Shown piece by piece: positions 35,938 to 44,867 of a stretch of DNA of 64,000 bases. Location of the stretch: contig NZ_JANATA010000001.1 in NCBI RefSeq assembly GCF_024199005.1, positions 124,001 to 188,000 of the forward strand. The letters run 5' to 3'. Source of the DNA: Opacimonas viscosa. Its GTDB lineage: Bacteria; Pseudomonadota; Gammaproteobacteria; Enterobacterales; Alteromonadaceae. The notes beneath the pieces were generated by a model. The model was not told the DNA's origin. It worked only from the letters and a program-made list of their open reading frames with translations, and did not search any database. The position numbers were made by a program, and so were the translations under genes. Numbering within the stretch: the stretch's first letter is position 1; each line of letters opens with the position of its first letter.

Positions 35938-36816
35938 TCAAGCTTCTAAAAATCTCAACATTTCCTGAGCACACTGTTTTGGAGCTTCCATCATTGGCAT
36001 GTGACCTAAATCATCCCAGATTACAGTAATGCCATTGGTTTCAGATTGCCACACTTGTGCAGCACTAATATGAATTAATTGGTCCTTGGCGCCCCAAAGT
36101 AACAATACCGGACAAGATATTTGATGCAGCCTACCATTAAGCATATCTTCTGGAGCAAAAAAATCATGAAATATTTCGGTAAAGTCCATTTTCCGGTCGA
36201 CATATTTGTAAGCAATGGCAGTTTTGATTAATTGTGGTAAGAAGGGTGGTTTTGCCATAGTGAGTTCATAAAAGCGTGGGAAGGCCTCAATATCATCCAT
36301 TAAAAATGGATTGTCCCCAGCCTCTGCCAGTTTTTGTGATGTACTTTTTTCTGGAGAAACAATGCCTGCAGGATCTACACAGATGATTTTGTGGACTTCA
36401 TTTGGATATGTTAACGCGTACTGAGCAGCTAAAAAGCCTCCCATCGAATTTCCTCCAATACAAGGTTTAGAGGAGAGTTGTAAGCTCTTGATGAAGTAGT
36501 TTAGACGTTCTGCTTGTTTGGGGATCCCATAACCTCGATCAGGAATAAAGTCCGTTCCTCCATGCCCAGCAATATCAGGAATAATAACGCGATATACTTT
36601 AGTGAGATATCTGGCGCAGCGTAACCAAACCATTTTATCAGCAGTAAAACCATGGATTAAAATCAACACAGGTTTATCCTGAGCGCCACTATCCCAGTAT
36701 TCATAGGAGAATTCACCCACTCTTTGGTGTTTTGTCGAGAATCCATAGAGACGACTTTCAAGGGCTGTTGCCCACGTTAATAAATGCTGCCCAATAGGTT
36801 TGTGTCGTCTATTCAT
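35938..36816 (-). CDS. Alpha/beta hydrolase
   Basis: About 292 residues with an alpha/beta-hydrolase fold. It has the HG oxyanion motif (LILIHGFTADKMVWL), the nucleophile elbow GGNSMGGFLAA (Ser), the acid in LLWGAKDQLIHI (Asp) and the catalytic His in DDLGHMPMMEAP. ATG 36816 follows GAGAG and is preferred over an upstream in-frame start that overlaps the SDR gene. With the monooxygenase and SDR upstream it could hydrolyse an ester or lactone product. Confidence 0.9.
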   Translation of the reverse strand: MNRRHKPIGQHLLTWATALESRLYGFSTKHQRVGEFSYEYWDSGAQDKPVLILIHGFTADKMVWLRCARYLTKVYRVIIPDIAGHGGTDFIPDRGYGIPKQAERLNYFIKSLQLSSKPCIGGNSMGGFLAAQYALTYPNEVHKIICVDPAGIVSPEKSTSQKLAEAGDNPFLMDDIEAFPRFYELTMAKPPFLPQLIKTAIAYKYVDRKMDFTEIFHDFFAPEDMLNGRLHQISCPVLLLWGAKDQLIHISAAQVWQSETNGITVIWDDLGHMPMMEAPKQCAQEMLRFLEA

Positions 36817-36835
36817 GCTGATTCTCTCGTTTAGT

Positions 36836-37678
36836 CTAAAGCTTGAAACCTTTGTGATCTTTCGCATAGTCATCTGGATGAGCGAGCTTTTTCATCCCTT
36901 TACCAATCATTTTCTGCAAAGCTGATAAGCTGAGTAATTTACTACTCCAATAGGTTTTACGCGCATGATTACCATAAACAATTCGAGGATTATTTGCTGC
37001 CACTTCTTGTAAAACATAATTCACCATTTCGTCACTAGGAGTGGTCAGAAATTTTTCTTTAAATTTTGCTGTGCGCTCCGAGCGAGCGATGTCAGTTGCC
37101 ACACCGCCTGGGTGAACTAAATGCACCTGAATGTGTGGATGAACCTGTGCTAATTCAACCATTAATGCTTCTGTGTAACCTCGTACAGCAAATTTACTCG
37201 CACAATAGTCTGAGGCATTGGGAGTACCAATAAACCCAAAAATACTCGAAACATTAATTAACGCAGAAGCAGGAGAGGCGGCTAATAGAGGTAAAAAGGT
37301 CTTGGTACCTTGGACTACACCATAAAAATTAACATCCATGGTGCGTTTTATGGTTTTCATGTCTGAAGCCCAAACAGGAACTGCTGCACCTTCTATTCCT
37401 GCATTATTAATCAAGATATCACAACCATCATAGGTGTTTTTACACAGTTTAGCCAAAGCTTGCCATTGTGATATTTTGCTCACGTCATGTACCATAGTTA
37501 AAGGCAATGTCCCATTGTACTTGGCTACCAGCTCCGCGGTTACGCATAACTCATCTTCATCAATATCCGTGAGTAAAACGCGAGCGCCTCTTTGCGCGAG
37601 CAAGACGGCATAACTGCGCCCCATTCCTGACGCTGCACCAGTGATAACGACTGTTTTGTTGGTATAAAAATGACTCAT
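36836..37678 (-). CDS. Short-chain dehydrogenase/reductase
   Basis: A 280-residue classical SDR. It has the cofactor motif TGAASGMGRSYA, NNAG (ILINNAGIEG), the catalytic Ser in INVSSIFGF and YxxxK in YCASKFAV. The Asp after beta-2 (LLTDIDEDE) suggests NAD preference. The C-terminal extension ends HPDDYAKDHKGFKL. It lies between the monooxygenase and the hydrolase and probably oxidises an alcohol or reduces a ketone in the same pathway. Confidence 0.92.
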   Translation of the reverse strand: MSHFYTNKTVVITGAASGMGRSYAVLLAQRGARVLLTDIDEDELCVTAELVAKYNGTLPLTMVHDVSKISQWQALAKLCKNTYDGCDILINNAGIEGAAVPVWASDMKTIKRTMDVNFYGVVQGTKTFLPLLAASPASALINVSSIFGFIGTPNASDYCASKFAVRGYTEALMVELAQVHPHIQVHLVHPGGVATDIARSERTAKFKEKFLTTPSDEMVNYVLQEVAANNPRIVYGNHARKTYWSSKLLSLSALQKMIGKGMKKLAHPDDYAKDHKGFKL

Positions 37679-37751
37679 GTTGACCTCTTTTTTCTTCTTA
37701 TATTTGTTTTGTACACCATCGTTTTACTAAACTACACCGGCTTTTTTCAGG

Positions 37752-39203
37752 CTATACCAATGTGTGGTCACCAAGTTTAAACTTTTTACATAATTTTCGA
37801 AAAGTGAAACTAAAACCTGGAAACATTGCAATGACTTTACCAGATGCGCTTTTGTACCAGCTGTTACAACCGCCTTTGTGCCAAACGGTATTCTCCATCT
37901 CTGAATGCACAAAATTTGTGTAAGACGCTTCTGCTTCAACTGTCGGTGCAATACTTTGGCATTTTTGGTCCCGTACAGCCTTGATAGCTTGCATGATATA
38001 TTCAACTTGCGATTCGATAACGACAATCGCTGACGTATGACCAATCCCAGTATTTGGTCCTGTCATAATAAAAAAATTAGGACAAAAAGGGACCGAAGTC
38101 CCAAGATAAGCTCTGGGATAATCGTGCCAAAAATCGCTTAATGTTTGTTGGTCAATACCTGTTACGGGGTATGATATCAATCCGTCTGTTGCATCAAAAC
38201 CCGTCGCATACACAATGACATCCAGGTCTATTGATTCTCCTTGCGAGGTAGTCACACCGTTGGCAGTTATTTCTCCAATGCCATCGGTTTTGTCATGGAA
38301 GGAGACGTTGGCTTTTGTCAATGCAGGATACAAGGTGTCAGACATGATAATTCGCTTGCAACCAATCGTATAATCAGGGGTTAAAGCAGCGCGTAATTTA
38401 GGATCAGAAACCTGTTTTTTTAACAACCGTTGTGCCGGCCACTCTCCCACAAAGCGCAATATACCTGGGAAGTATTTGAACGCGATAACACGAGTTTCTA
38501 AAGCCCAATAAATCGCTGCTCTTAACGGAAAATAAAACCATTTTTTATTTAACAGCCGTTGGACCCATTTGGGGAACTTCATATCAGGTCGTGAGATTAC
38601 CCAATGCGGTGTTCGTTGAAACACATGAAGATGTTTTACTTGGTCAACAATAGCAGGAATCACTTGTGTCGCTGAAGCACCACTGCCTATGATTGCGACT
38701 TTCTTGTTGTGCAAAGAAAAATCAGCCGGCCAATCATTGGTATGAAAATGTGTACCTCTAAAACGTTCTTTGCCAATAAAATTAGGTATAACAGGTGTGG
38801 ATAAGGGACCTGTAGCATTAATTAAAAATTGAGCTTTAAGACTGGGCTGATCAGCAATATCGACTTGCCAAGATTGGGCTTCTTCATCCCAGACACTGCG
38901 TATGACATTATGATTTAATTTTATATAAGCCCATAGATTAAAACGGTCAAACATATCATCGGTATATTTTGCTAACTCAGCTTGTTTAGCAAACATCCGA
39001 GTCCATGGGTAGGGCGTGGCCGATAATGAGTACAAAGGAGATTGGACGTCAACCGCTGCCCCCGGGTAACGATTTTGTTTCCAAGTGCCTCCGGCAAAAG
39101 AGCGACGTTCAAGCATTACAAAATCGGTAATGTTTTGTTTGATCAGCGCTAGAGCAATCGCTTGGGCACCAAAACCTGTGCCTATGATTATGATTTGATG
39201 CAC
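37752..39203 (-). CDS. Flavin-binding Baeyer-Villiger-type monooxygenase
   Basis: A 483-residue FAD/NADPH monooxygenase. It has the N-terminal FAD motif IIIGTGFGAQAIALAL, the BVMO fingerprint FxGxxxHxxxWP (FRGTHFHTNDWP, about residue 150) and the second Rossmann motif VAIIGSGASATQVIPAI. The ATG motif of the family is seen in VIVYATGFDATDG. It should insert oxygen next to a ketone, giving an ester or lactone. It heads a monooxygenase-SDR-hydrolase cluster. Confidence 0.92.
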   Translation of the reverse strand: MHQIIIIGTGFGAQAIALALIKQNITDFVMLERRSFAGGTWKQNRYPGAAVDVQSPLYSLSATPYPWTRMFAKQAELAKYTDDMFDRFNLWAYIKLNHNVIRSVWDEEAQSWQVDIADQPSLKAQFLINATGPLSTPVIPNFIGKERFRGTHFHTNDWPADFSLHNKKVAIIGSGASATQVIPAIVDQVKHLHVFQRTPHWVISRPDMKFPKWVQRLLNKKWFYFPLRAAIYWALETRVIAFKYFPGILRFVGEWPAQRLLKKQVSDPKLRAALTPDYTIGCKRIIMSDTLYPALTKANVSFHDKTDGIGEITANGVTTSQGESIDLDVIVYATGFDATDGLISYPVTGIDQQTLSDFWHDYPRAYLGTSVPFCPNFFIMTGPNTGIGHTSAIVVIESQVEYIMQAIKAVRDQKCQSIAPTVEAEASYTNFVHSEMENTVWHKGGCNSWYKSASGKVIAMFPGFSFTFRKLCKKFKLGDHTLV

Positions 39204-39311
39204 TACAACAGTCCTTAATGACTTATTATTATTTTTTTGACTAATTATTATACAAAAGTATAAAGCTCTACTATATTGTAATAATAGTGAGGTTTTTACA
39301 AGGAACTAAAA

Positions 39312-39506
39312 ATGAAACGTCTAATTCAACAATATCAGTCTATTAAAACGTTGTCTGCTGAAAAAAGTTTACTTAATGAATTGGTGAATAGTTTAAATAT
39401 AGCAGATGGTAGAGCTGATGCTTGTGAGAAAGAACTCGAAACCATTGCCTTGTTGGATATCCAACAGAAATTACATTCTCCGGAAAAGGCTAAATGTTTG
39501 TCATGA
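39312..39506 (+). CDS. Small helical protein of unknown function
   Basis: A 64-residue ORF with a good ribosome binding site (AAGGA, 8 bases before the ATG). The translation is protein-like and mostly helical (LIQQYQSIKTLSAEKSLLNE; CEKELETIALLDIQQKL). No family recognised. It diverges from the monooxygenase gene and converges on the ABC permease, 6 bases away. Confidence 0.5.
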   Translation: MKRLIQQYQSIKTLSAEKSLLNELVNSLNIADGRADACEKELETIALLDIQQKLHSPEKAKCLS

Positions 39507-39512
39507 TGGCAA

Positions 39513-40298
39513 TCACTTTTTTGCTTTGAAGGTATTTATGGCGAAAAAAGCACACAACAAAGTAACACCTGAAACCAGTGCAATAAGTTCGACGTTATAC
39601 TGTTCATACAAAGAAAAGCGCAGCATCTCAACAGCGAAGGTAAATGGGTTGTATTTGCATAACCAATATAAATACAGACTAGACTCCTGAATTTTCCAGA
39701 GTGGATACAATGCACTTGATAGAAAGAACATAGGGAAAATAACAAAGTTCATCACCCCAGCAAAGTTCTCTAATTGTTTGATATGATTTGCCAAAATCAA
39801 GCCCAAACTGCCTAGGAAAAAGGCGGTTAAAAATATTGTTGGAATAGAATAAAGTAAACCTAATAAAGGAATGTTTACATCCAATCCCCATGCGAGTAAT
39901 ACAAAAATTACTACTTGTAATAAGGATAAAATGGCGCCACCACATAATTTGGCAAAAAGAAGAAAAGCCTTTGGAGCAGGGCTCATCAGTAGTACCTTCA
40001 TACTCCCCATTTCTCGGTCATACACCATAGATAAGGAACTCTGCATCGCATTGAACAATACAATCATTCCACACAAACCAGGTACGATATATTCTTGATA
40101 GAGGATATATGTCTCGTATGGCGGTGTAATAGAAAGCCCCAATGCACTTCTAAAGCCTGCAGCAAACACAATCAACCAAAGTAATGGACGTACTAGGGCA
40201 CTAAAAAGACGAGATTTTTGCTGAAAAAACCGTAATAATTCTCTGACGACAATGGCTTGAAAAGTATACCAAAGTGATGCGGCTGGTAATGAATTCAT
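39513..40298 (-). CDS. ABC-2 type permease of the PQQ-alcohol-dehydrogenase ABC system (PedC-like)
   Basis: A 261-residue inner-membrane protein with six helices of the ABC-2 type, which is usually an export fold. Conserved stretches include YDREMGSMKVLLMSPAPKAF and the C-terminal YLYWLCKYNPFTFAVEMLRF. Sequence and context fit the PedC family of PQQ-linked alcohol catabolism. In Pseudomonas putida the pedA1A2BC transporter supports growth with lanthanides. It is last of a four-gene minus-strand operon and overlaps the ATPase gene by 4 bases. Confidence 0.88.
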   Translation of the reverse strand: MNSLPAASLWYTFQAIVVRELLRFFQQKSRLFSALVRPLLWLIVFAAGFRSALGLSITPPYETYILYQEYIVPGLCGMIVLFNAMQSSLSMVYDREMGSMKVLLMSPAPKAFLLFAKLCGGAILSLLQVVIFVLLAWGLDVNIPLLGLLYSIPTIFLTAFFLGSLGLILANHIKQLENFAGVMNFVIFPMFFLSSALYPLWKIQESSLYLYWLCKYNPFTFAVEMLRFSLYEQYNVELIALVSGVTLLCAFFAINTFKAKK

Positions 40299-41023
40299 AT
40301 GGCTTGGACTACTTTCTTGGTGAGGGATTGATAAAGATCTAATACCGATTGTTTTTGCATGGATTGGAGTGCCACTTGACAGCGTTCGGATAACAATACT
40401 TGGCCATCACATAACACAACTAACGCATCATCTGCTTGTACTTCATCTAATAAGTGAGTCGTCCATAAAATGGTCACACCGGTATCTGCAAGTTGCCTTA
40501 CATATGCAATAATAGCTTCTCTACTTGGTACATCTAAACCTACAGTAGGCTCATCTAAAAACAAATAATGAGGTTGATGCAGGACTGCTCTGGCTAATTC
40601 AACTCTGCGTCTATGTCCCTGGTTTAATTGACGTACTTTTTCATTCAGGTGTGGCATTAGAGATAAAGCGGATAAAATAGGTTGTAGCTGTTCTAAGGCG
40701 GTATGTTTTCCAATCCCATGCAATGCCGCAAAATATGTTAAATTTTGTTGAACCGTCAAATCAAGGTCAAGTGTCGTATTTTGAAAAACGACACCCACTT
40801 TTTTGAATAATTCTCTGCTAGGTGGGTGCAAGGAGCTTCCACCAAAACAGATACTCCCATTTTGTATGGAAAACTGAGCGGTTAATAAAGAAAAAAGTGT
40901 AGATTTACCCGCACCATTTGGACCGAGTAAAACGTTGAACCCTTGGCATAGCTCTAGATTAACATTATGTAAAGCTTGTTTTTTCCCGTATTTATAGGAT
41001 ATATCAGAAATTTTTATGCTCAT
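40295..41023 (-). CDS. ABC transporter ATPase of the PQQ-alcohol-dehydrogenase system (PedB-like)
   Basis: A 242-residue ABC ATPase. It has Walker A LLGPNGAGKSTLFS, the Q-loop VVFQNTTLDLD, the signature LNQGHRRRVELARAV, Walker B YLFLDEPTVGLD and the switch His in WTTHLLDE. The LNQGHRRR form of the signature is typical of the PQQ-associated ABC-2 ATPase group. It is partner of the permease at 39513-40298. Confidence 0.92.
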   Translation of the reverse strand: MSIKISDISYKYGKKQALHNVNLELCQGFNVLLGPNGAGKSTLFSLLTAQFSIQNGSICFGGSSLHPPSRELFKKVGVVFQNTTLDLDLTVQQNLTYFAALHGIGKHTALEQLQPILSALSLMPHLNEKVRQLNQGHRRRVELARAVLHQPHYLFLDEPTVGLDVPSREAIIAYVRQLADTGVTILWTTHLLDEVQADDALVVLCDGQVLLSERCQVALQSMQKQSVLDLYQSLTKKVVQAI

Positions 41024-42003
41024 AGTTGTTTAACAGCCACTCCCCAAGGGTAACGACCAACTTTAACCGATTTTTCTACTTTAGCTGTTTGTGTATCGAT
41101 AATTGAAACATCAGAACTAACACCATTAGTGGTTAGTAGTAATGACTCGTCAGCATTTAAAGCAAGCTGCCACACTCGACGCCCAACCAATATATATTTT
41201 TCAATCACCATGTTTGCTGTATTAATAACGGCAACATGGTTGGACGGCCCTAAAGCGACGAATGCTTTGTTTGCTTTTTGCATTAAAACAATGCCTACAG
41301 GTTGGATCCGGTCTTTGTGCATACCACGAATAGTAAAAGTGAATATATGTTTAACCGTTTGGGTGGCAACATCAAATACAGTTAGTTCTCCACCAATTTC
41401 AGATGTCACCCAAAGCTCTTTACCATCTTTAGTAAACATCGCAGCTCGAGGTCTGGCACCGACCAAAGAATTGGCATAGTTTTGATTGGTGCTAGTGTTG
41501 ATCCAATGCACCATGTTAGTTGTTTCTGAAGTCACTACCAATATTTTTCCATCGGGACTCACGGCTAATCCTTCTGGTTCCACGCCTACATCAATTTGTG
41601 TCGTGACGGTTTGTGAAGCAATATCAATGACAGTTAATAATGCATCATCTTCATTTGCGGTATATATGGTTTGGCCATTGGGATGTAATGCAATTGTTTC
41701 TGGATCCTCACCTGATGGTAACTCACCAATTATCATATCGCTTGCGACATCAAATATTTGGATCCGATCTGAATCACTGGCACAAATATACGCCAAAGTT
41801 TGGTCATGATTAAAGATAAACCCTCGGGGTCTCTCACCCACTGGGACTTCTTTGATGACAGTATAATCATCGAGATCTATCACTGATAAACTGTTACTTT
41901 TTTCATTCGTTACATAGGCTAATTCTTTGGCTTGTAATGATGCCGTTGAGCATATCAACATACTTGATATTAGTGCAGTGCAAAGTGTATTTTTCATTGG
42001 CAT
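41020..42003 (-). CDS. YVTN beta-propeller protein of the PQQ-alcohol-dehydrogenase system (PedA2-like)
   Basis: A 327-residue exported protein. The signal peptide ends SLQAKE, and seven YVTN-type blades follow (e.g. LAYVTNEKSNSLSVIDL, TIYTANEDDALLTVIDI, VGRYPWGVAVKQL). It matches the PQQ-dependent catabolism-associated beta-propeller family. It is periplasmic, of unknown biochemical role, and always linked to this ABC system. It overlaps both neighbours by 4-10 bases. Confidence 0.9.
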   Translation of the reverse strand: MPMKNTLCTALISSMLICSTASLQAKELAYVTNEKSNSLSVIDLDDYTVIKEVPVGERPRGFIFNHDQTLAYICASDSDRIQIFDVASDMIIGELPSGEDPETIALHPNGQTIYTANEDDALLTVIDIASQTVTTQIDVGVEPEGLAVSPDGKILVVTSETTNMVHWINTSTNQNYANSLVGARPRAAMFTKDGKELWVTSEIGGELTVFDVATQTVKHIFTFTIRGMHKDRIQPVGIVLMQKANKAFVALGPSNHVAVINTANMVIEKYILVGRRVWQLALNADESLLLTTNGVSSDVSIIDTQTAKVEKSVKVGRYPWGVAVKQL

Positions 42004-43163
42004 ATCTCGTTTGGGGTTAATCCAAGTGTATCTAACTCAGTAACAGGGTGCATAAAACCAGTTTGTGGTGATTGTGAGACAACCCCTCTGGCATGAAACA
42101 ATGACAAGGGCATACGCAATTGCCCATTTTTAGGTCGAAAAGACAGCTTTCTGCCTTTATATGCAGCGAGTGAAAAATCTGAAGAGCGCAGGTAATCTGA
42201 CATTTGAGCGACTGTAAATTGAGTGTTTTTTTGTAGCCCCTGAGCCAATGCAATAACGGCCACATAATGCGTATAATCTACACCAGTCATAAATCGTCCT
42301 GCCACTTCCTGAACTCGATTCTGTAGTTGTCTTGCACCCCATTGCTCAATACTGCCATGCCAACTATCCACTTGTAATCCTGCAGAACCAACAACCGGTC
42401 TTGGGTAGTAAGTATTGTAGGGTAGGTAATAACCAAATGTACCTTGAGGATCAACGACAATAGTTGCATCATAAGTTTTTGCGGTTTGTGTAAGAAGCGG
42501 TATGTCTTGTTCTAAAGTACGCCGTAAATCTGTCGTAAATGACCAGTTTTTCTCTGCAATAATAGCAATACGATAACGTTGTAATGTTCGCTTTATGGCA
42601 GTTACATAATCAGTAGCTAGTTCATCCTCGCTACTAATTAATAATACTGAATCTAACTGTTTTTTGACTAACCATTGGCCTAGGGCATCAGCCAGCATGG
42701 GATAACTTGGACTGGTATGAAAAATATTGCTCGCACAGACATCGCGACGTAATTCGGTGGCTGCATTACCCACATTTATGACTAAATGTTCTTTCGTCGC
42801 GAGAGTAAATACTTGTTGGGTTTGCAATGTGTTTAGGTGAACTAAAATTGGGCCTGAGGGAATATTAGAAAGCGCCTGATTTATCGAATATGTTGCATCA
42901 ATGAGGTGCTTTTTTAGGATGATTTTATATCCCATAAATTTACCCGTCGTATTACTATCTTGTAGTCCGACTAAAAGTCCTGCTAGTCCGTTATTCTCTG
43001 GGGCTTGGTTGATTTTGGGAATAGTATTAGCACTTTCCTGTAGAGAATAAAGATAATGGATGGTCAATGTCTGTTGTGTTTGTGCCCAGCTAGATGTTGG
43101 GAACAACCATAAAACACTCAATACACCGAGAAGTGTTAATAATTTGTTACTCATACAGGTCAT
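41994..43163 (-). CDS. Periplasmic binding protein of the PQQ-alcohol-dehydrogenase ABC system (PedA1-like)
   Basis: About 389 residues with a signal peptide (LLTLLGVLSVLWLFPTSSWA) and a type I periplasmic-binding fold related to branched-chain amino-acid receptors. Recognisable pieces are GLLVGLQDSNTTGKFMGYKI and WVDSWHGS-like QVDSWHGSIEQWGARQLQNR. It fits the substrate-binding family of PQQ-dependent alcohol dehydrogenase systems. Pairing such a receptor with an ABC-2 permease is unusual. The start is uncertain (43154, 43163 or 43205). It is divergent from pedF, sharing the motif at 43258. Confidence 0.85.
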   Translation of the reverse strand: MTCMSNKLLTLLGVLSVLWLFPTSSWAQTQQTLTIHYLYSLQESANTIPKINQAPENNGLAGLLVGLQDSNTTGKFMGYKIILKKHLIDATYSINQALSNIPSGPILVHLNTLQTQQVFTLATKEHLVINVGNAATELRRDVCASNIFHTSPSYPMLADALGQWLVKKQLDSVLLISSEDELATDYVTAIKRTLQRYRIAIIAEKNWSFTTDLRRTLEQDIPLLTQTAKTYDATIVVDPQGTFGYYLPYNTYYPRPVVGSAGLQVDSWHGSIEQWGARQLQNRVQEVAGRFMTGVDYTHYVAVIALAQGLQKNTQFTVAQMSDYLRSSDFSLAAYKGRKLSFRPKNGQLRMPLSLFHARGVVSQSPQTGFMHPVTELDTLGLTPNEICQ

Positions 43164-43257
43164 GCTTATAGCCAATTTTGCCAACGGCCGTATGCCGTTA
43201 TACATGGCATCATACTAGATAAAAATATTGGTTGTTCAATGCCTTAAATGAAAAACC

Positions 43258-43275
43258 CTACCAAAGGATGAGAAA
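43258..43275 (+). promoter_or_regulatory. Shared regulon motif, site 1 (pedF / ABC operon divergent promoter)
   Basis: CTACCAAAGGATGAGAAA lies between the divergent binding-protein and pedF genes, 86-103 bp before the pedF ATG. It is nearly identical to site 61763-61782. Confidence 0.6.
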
Positions 43276-43360
43276 GGTTTGCGCTAAAGTATCATCCACC
43301 GCCTATTGCCATTCACGTATATTACAGGTGTTTTTAAATGTCTTATTAATGGAATGTTAT

Positions 43361-43792
43361 ATGAATCTCACAAAAAAACTTAGCTTAGCAAGTTTATTAT
43401 TTGTTTCAAGTGCGGTTATGGCACATGGGCCAGTTACCCCTCAGTCGATTGATACTTCAACTATTCCAGCTATTGGCGAGGAATGGGTTGATGAAAATCC
43501 GTATCGTGAATTGGCAGGTGACGTAAAAGCTGAAATTGACCGTGTCGGTGCTTCAGCCTACAACCAAAATTGTGCACGTTGTCATGGTTTAGATGCGATT
43601 AGTGGTGGTATTGCCCCAGATTTACGTGAACTACCAGCTGATTATGACGGGGACGAATGGTATATCTACAGGGTACAAAACGGCGCTGTACGCAATGGCG
43701 CTGTGTATATGCCAAAAATGACTGAACACTTAAATCAAGAAGCACTTTGGGCAATTCGAAGCTGGATTGAAACACGTGCTGAACAGATGTAA
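43361..43792 (+). CDS. pedF: Cytochrome c-550 PedF
   Basis: A 143-residue periplasmic class I cytochrome c. The signal peptide ends VMAHGP, the heme motif is NCARCHGLDAISGG, and the Met ligand lies in YMPKMTEHL. It is the usual electron acceptor for PQQ-dependent ethanol dehydrogenase. ATG 43361 is chosen because GGAA lies 7-10 bases upstream and it begins the signal peptide; the frame is open from 43232. It is followed by the MoxJ-like gene with overlap. Confidence 0.93.
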   Translation: MNLTKKLSLASLLFVSSAVMAHGPVTPQSIDTSTIPAIGEEWVDENPYRELAGDVKAEIDRVGASAYNQNCARCHGLDAISGGIAPDLRELPADYDGDEWYIYRVQNGAVRNGAVYMPKMTEHLNQEALWAIRSWIETRAEQM

Positions 43793-44654
43793 GTATCTTT
43801 TAATATTATTTTGTGCATGTTGCTTCAATATTGAGGCACGTTCATTAGATGATATTTTAGAATCTCAATACATTGTTATCGCAGTCTATGATGACTACGC
43901 CCCTTTTTCTGAAAGAAAAGGGGATGTTGCAACTGGTATTGATATTGACATTGCCCAAAAGATTGCACTTAGTCTTGGCGTTGAACTGCGTCTGAAATGG
44001 ATGACTGCAGGTGAAACGACAGATGATGATTTACGCAATCATATTTGGAAAGGCCATTATTTGGACCGCACTGTTGCTGATGTCATGTTACGTGTTCCTT
44101 ATGACCGAGCTTACTCGCAAAAACGTGATGATGTCGGCTTGTTAGCACATGAGTTGGTTCACATGTTTGGTCCATACCACACCGAATCTTGGCAAATCGT
44201 TTTTAATCAGGAACGTCTGCCTGACGTAGCTACCATGGCATTATTTCAATATCATAAAATAGGTGCAGAAATAGATTCAATACCGCATTTTTATCTTACC
44301 TCTGCTTTTCGAGGCGGGCTCAGAGAGCAAACACGACAATATGATAATTTGGTGTTAGCCATTAAAGGCATGAAAGATACGGAGGTTGATGCAGTTATGG
44401 GGCTGCGCTCTCAAATCAGTTACTTACACAGTCAACTAGATACCCAACAATACCGTCTAGCTGAAAACGCATTTCCATTAATAGGTAAGCAAAAATGGGA
44501 TATTGGGATGGCTGTTAAGACAGATTATCGCGCCTTAGGATATGCAGTCGGTGATGTTGTCAGTGCTTTGGTGCGCAATGGTGAAATGCAGAAAATCTTT
44601 AAAAAGTACGCTGCCATATATGAAAAACCTACCTATTATCAAGAGATAGAATAA
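43767..44654 (+). CDS. Quinoprotein-dehydrogenase-associated substrate-binding protein (MoxJ/PedG-like)
   Basis: About 295 residues with a signal peptide rich in Cys (YLLILFCACCFNIEARS) and a solute-binding-protein type 3 domain (YIVIAVYDDYAPFSERKGDV, then ATGIDIDIAQKIALSLGVEL). XoxJ/MoxJ proteins help activate the dehydrogenase or its cytochrome. RVPYDRAYSQKRDDVGLLAH is typical of this group. The start is a TTG at 43767 or GTG at 43776, both overlapping pedF. It lies directly before the dehydrogenase. Confidence 0.88.
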   Translation: MKHVLNRCKYLLILFCACCFNIEARSLDDILESQYIVIAVYDDYAPFSERKGDVATGIDIDIAQKIALSLGVELRLKWMTAGETTDDDLRNHIWKGHYLDRTVADVMLRVPYDRAYSQKRDDVGLLAHELVHMFGPYHTESWQIVFNQERLPDVATMALFQYHKIGAEIDSIPHFYLTSAFRGGLREQTRQYDNLVLAIKGMKDTEVDAVMGLRSQISYLHSQLDTQQYRLAENAFPLIGKQKWDIGMAVKTDYRALGYAVGDVVSALVRNGEMQKIFKKYAAIYEKPTYYQEIE

Positions 44655-44705
44655 GTTTCTTACAACCATACTAAGTAAAGCCTGCGTTGGTAATTATCAA
44701 CCATT

Positions 44706-44727
44706 TCTCATCCCAAGGGATGAAAAA
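44706..44727. promoter_or_regulatory. Shared regulon motif, site 2 (dehydrogenase promoter)
   Basis: TCTCATCCCAAGGGATGAAAAA holds a palindrome (CATCCC-AA-GGGATG). Each arm resembles the motif: CCCAAGGGATGAAAA forward and CCTTGGGATGAGA in reverse. It lies 141-162 bp before the ATG. Confidence 0.55.
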
Positions 44728-44867
44728 AATCGGCATACTGTCTGATAGGTTTCATTATTTCCCCGTTTTACAATCATGTTAACTTGCTATTAACACTTTC
44801 AACGATACGTTGCGCAAGTTTGCAAATTATATTGAATACTAAAATCATTATTTCAGAGGAAATACAT

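Noticed and set aside
44706-44727. Palindrome before the alcohol dehydrogenase taken as a terminator
   Set aside because: It lies 51 bases after the MoxJ-like stop but is followed by A's, not T's. Its arms match the motif seen at other promoters of the locus.
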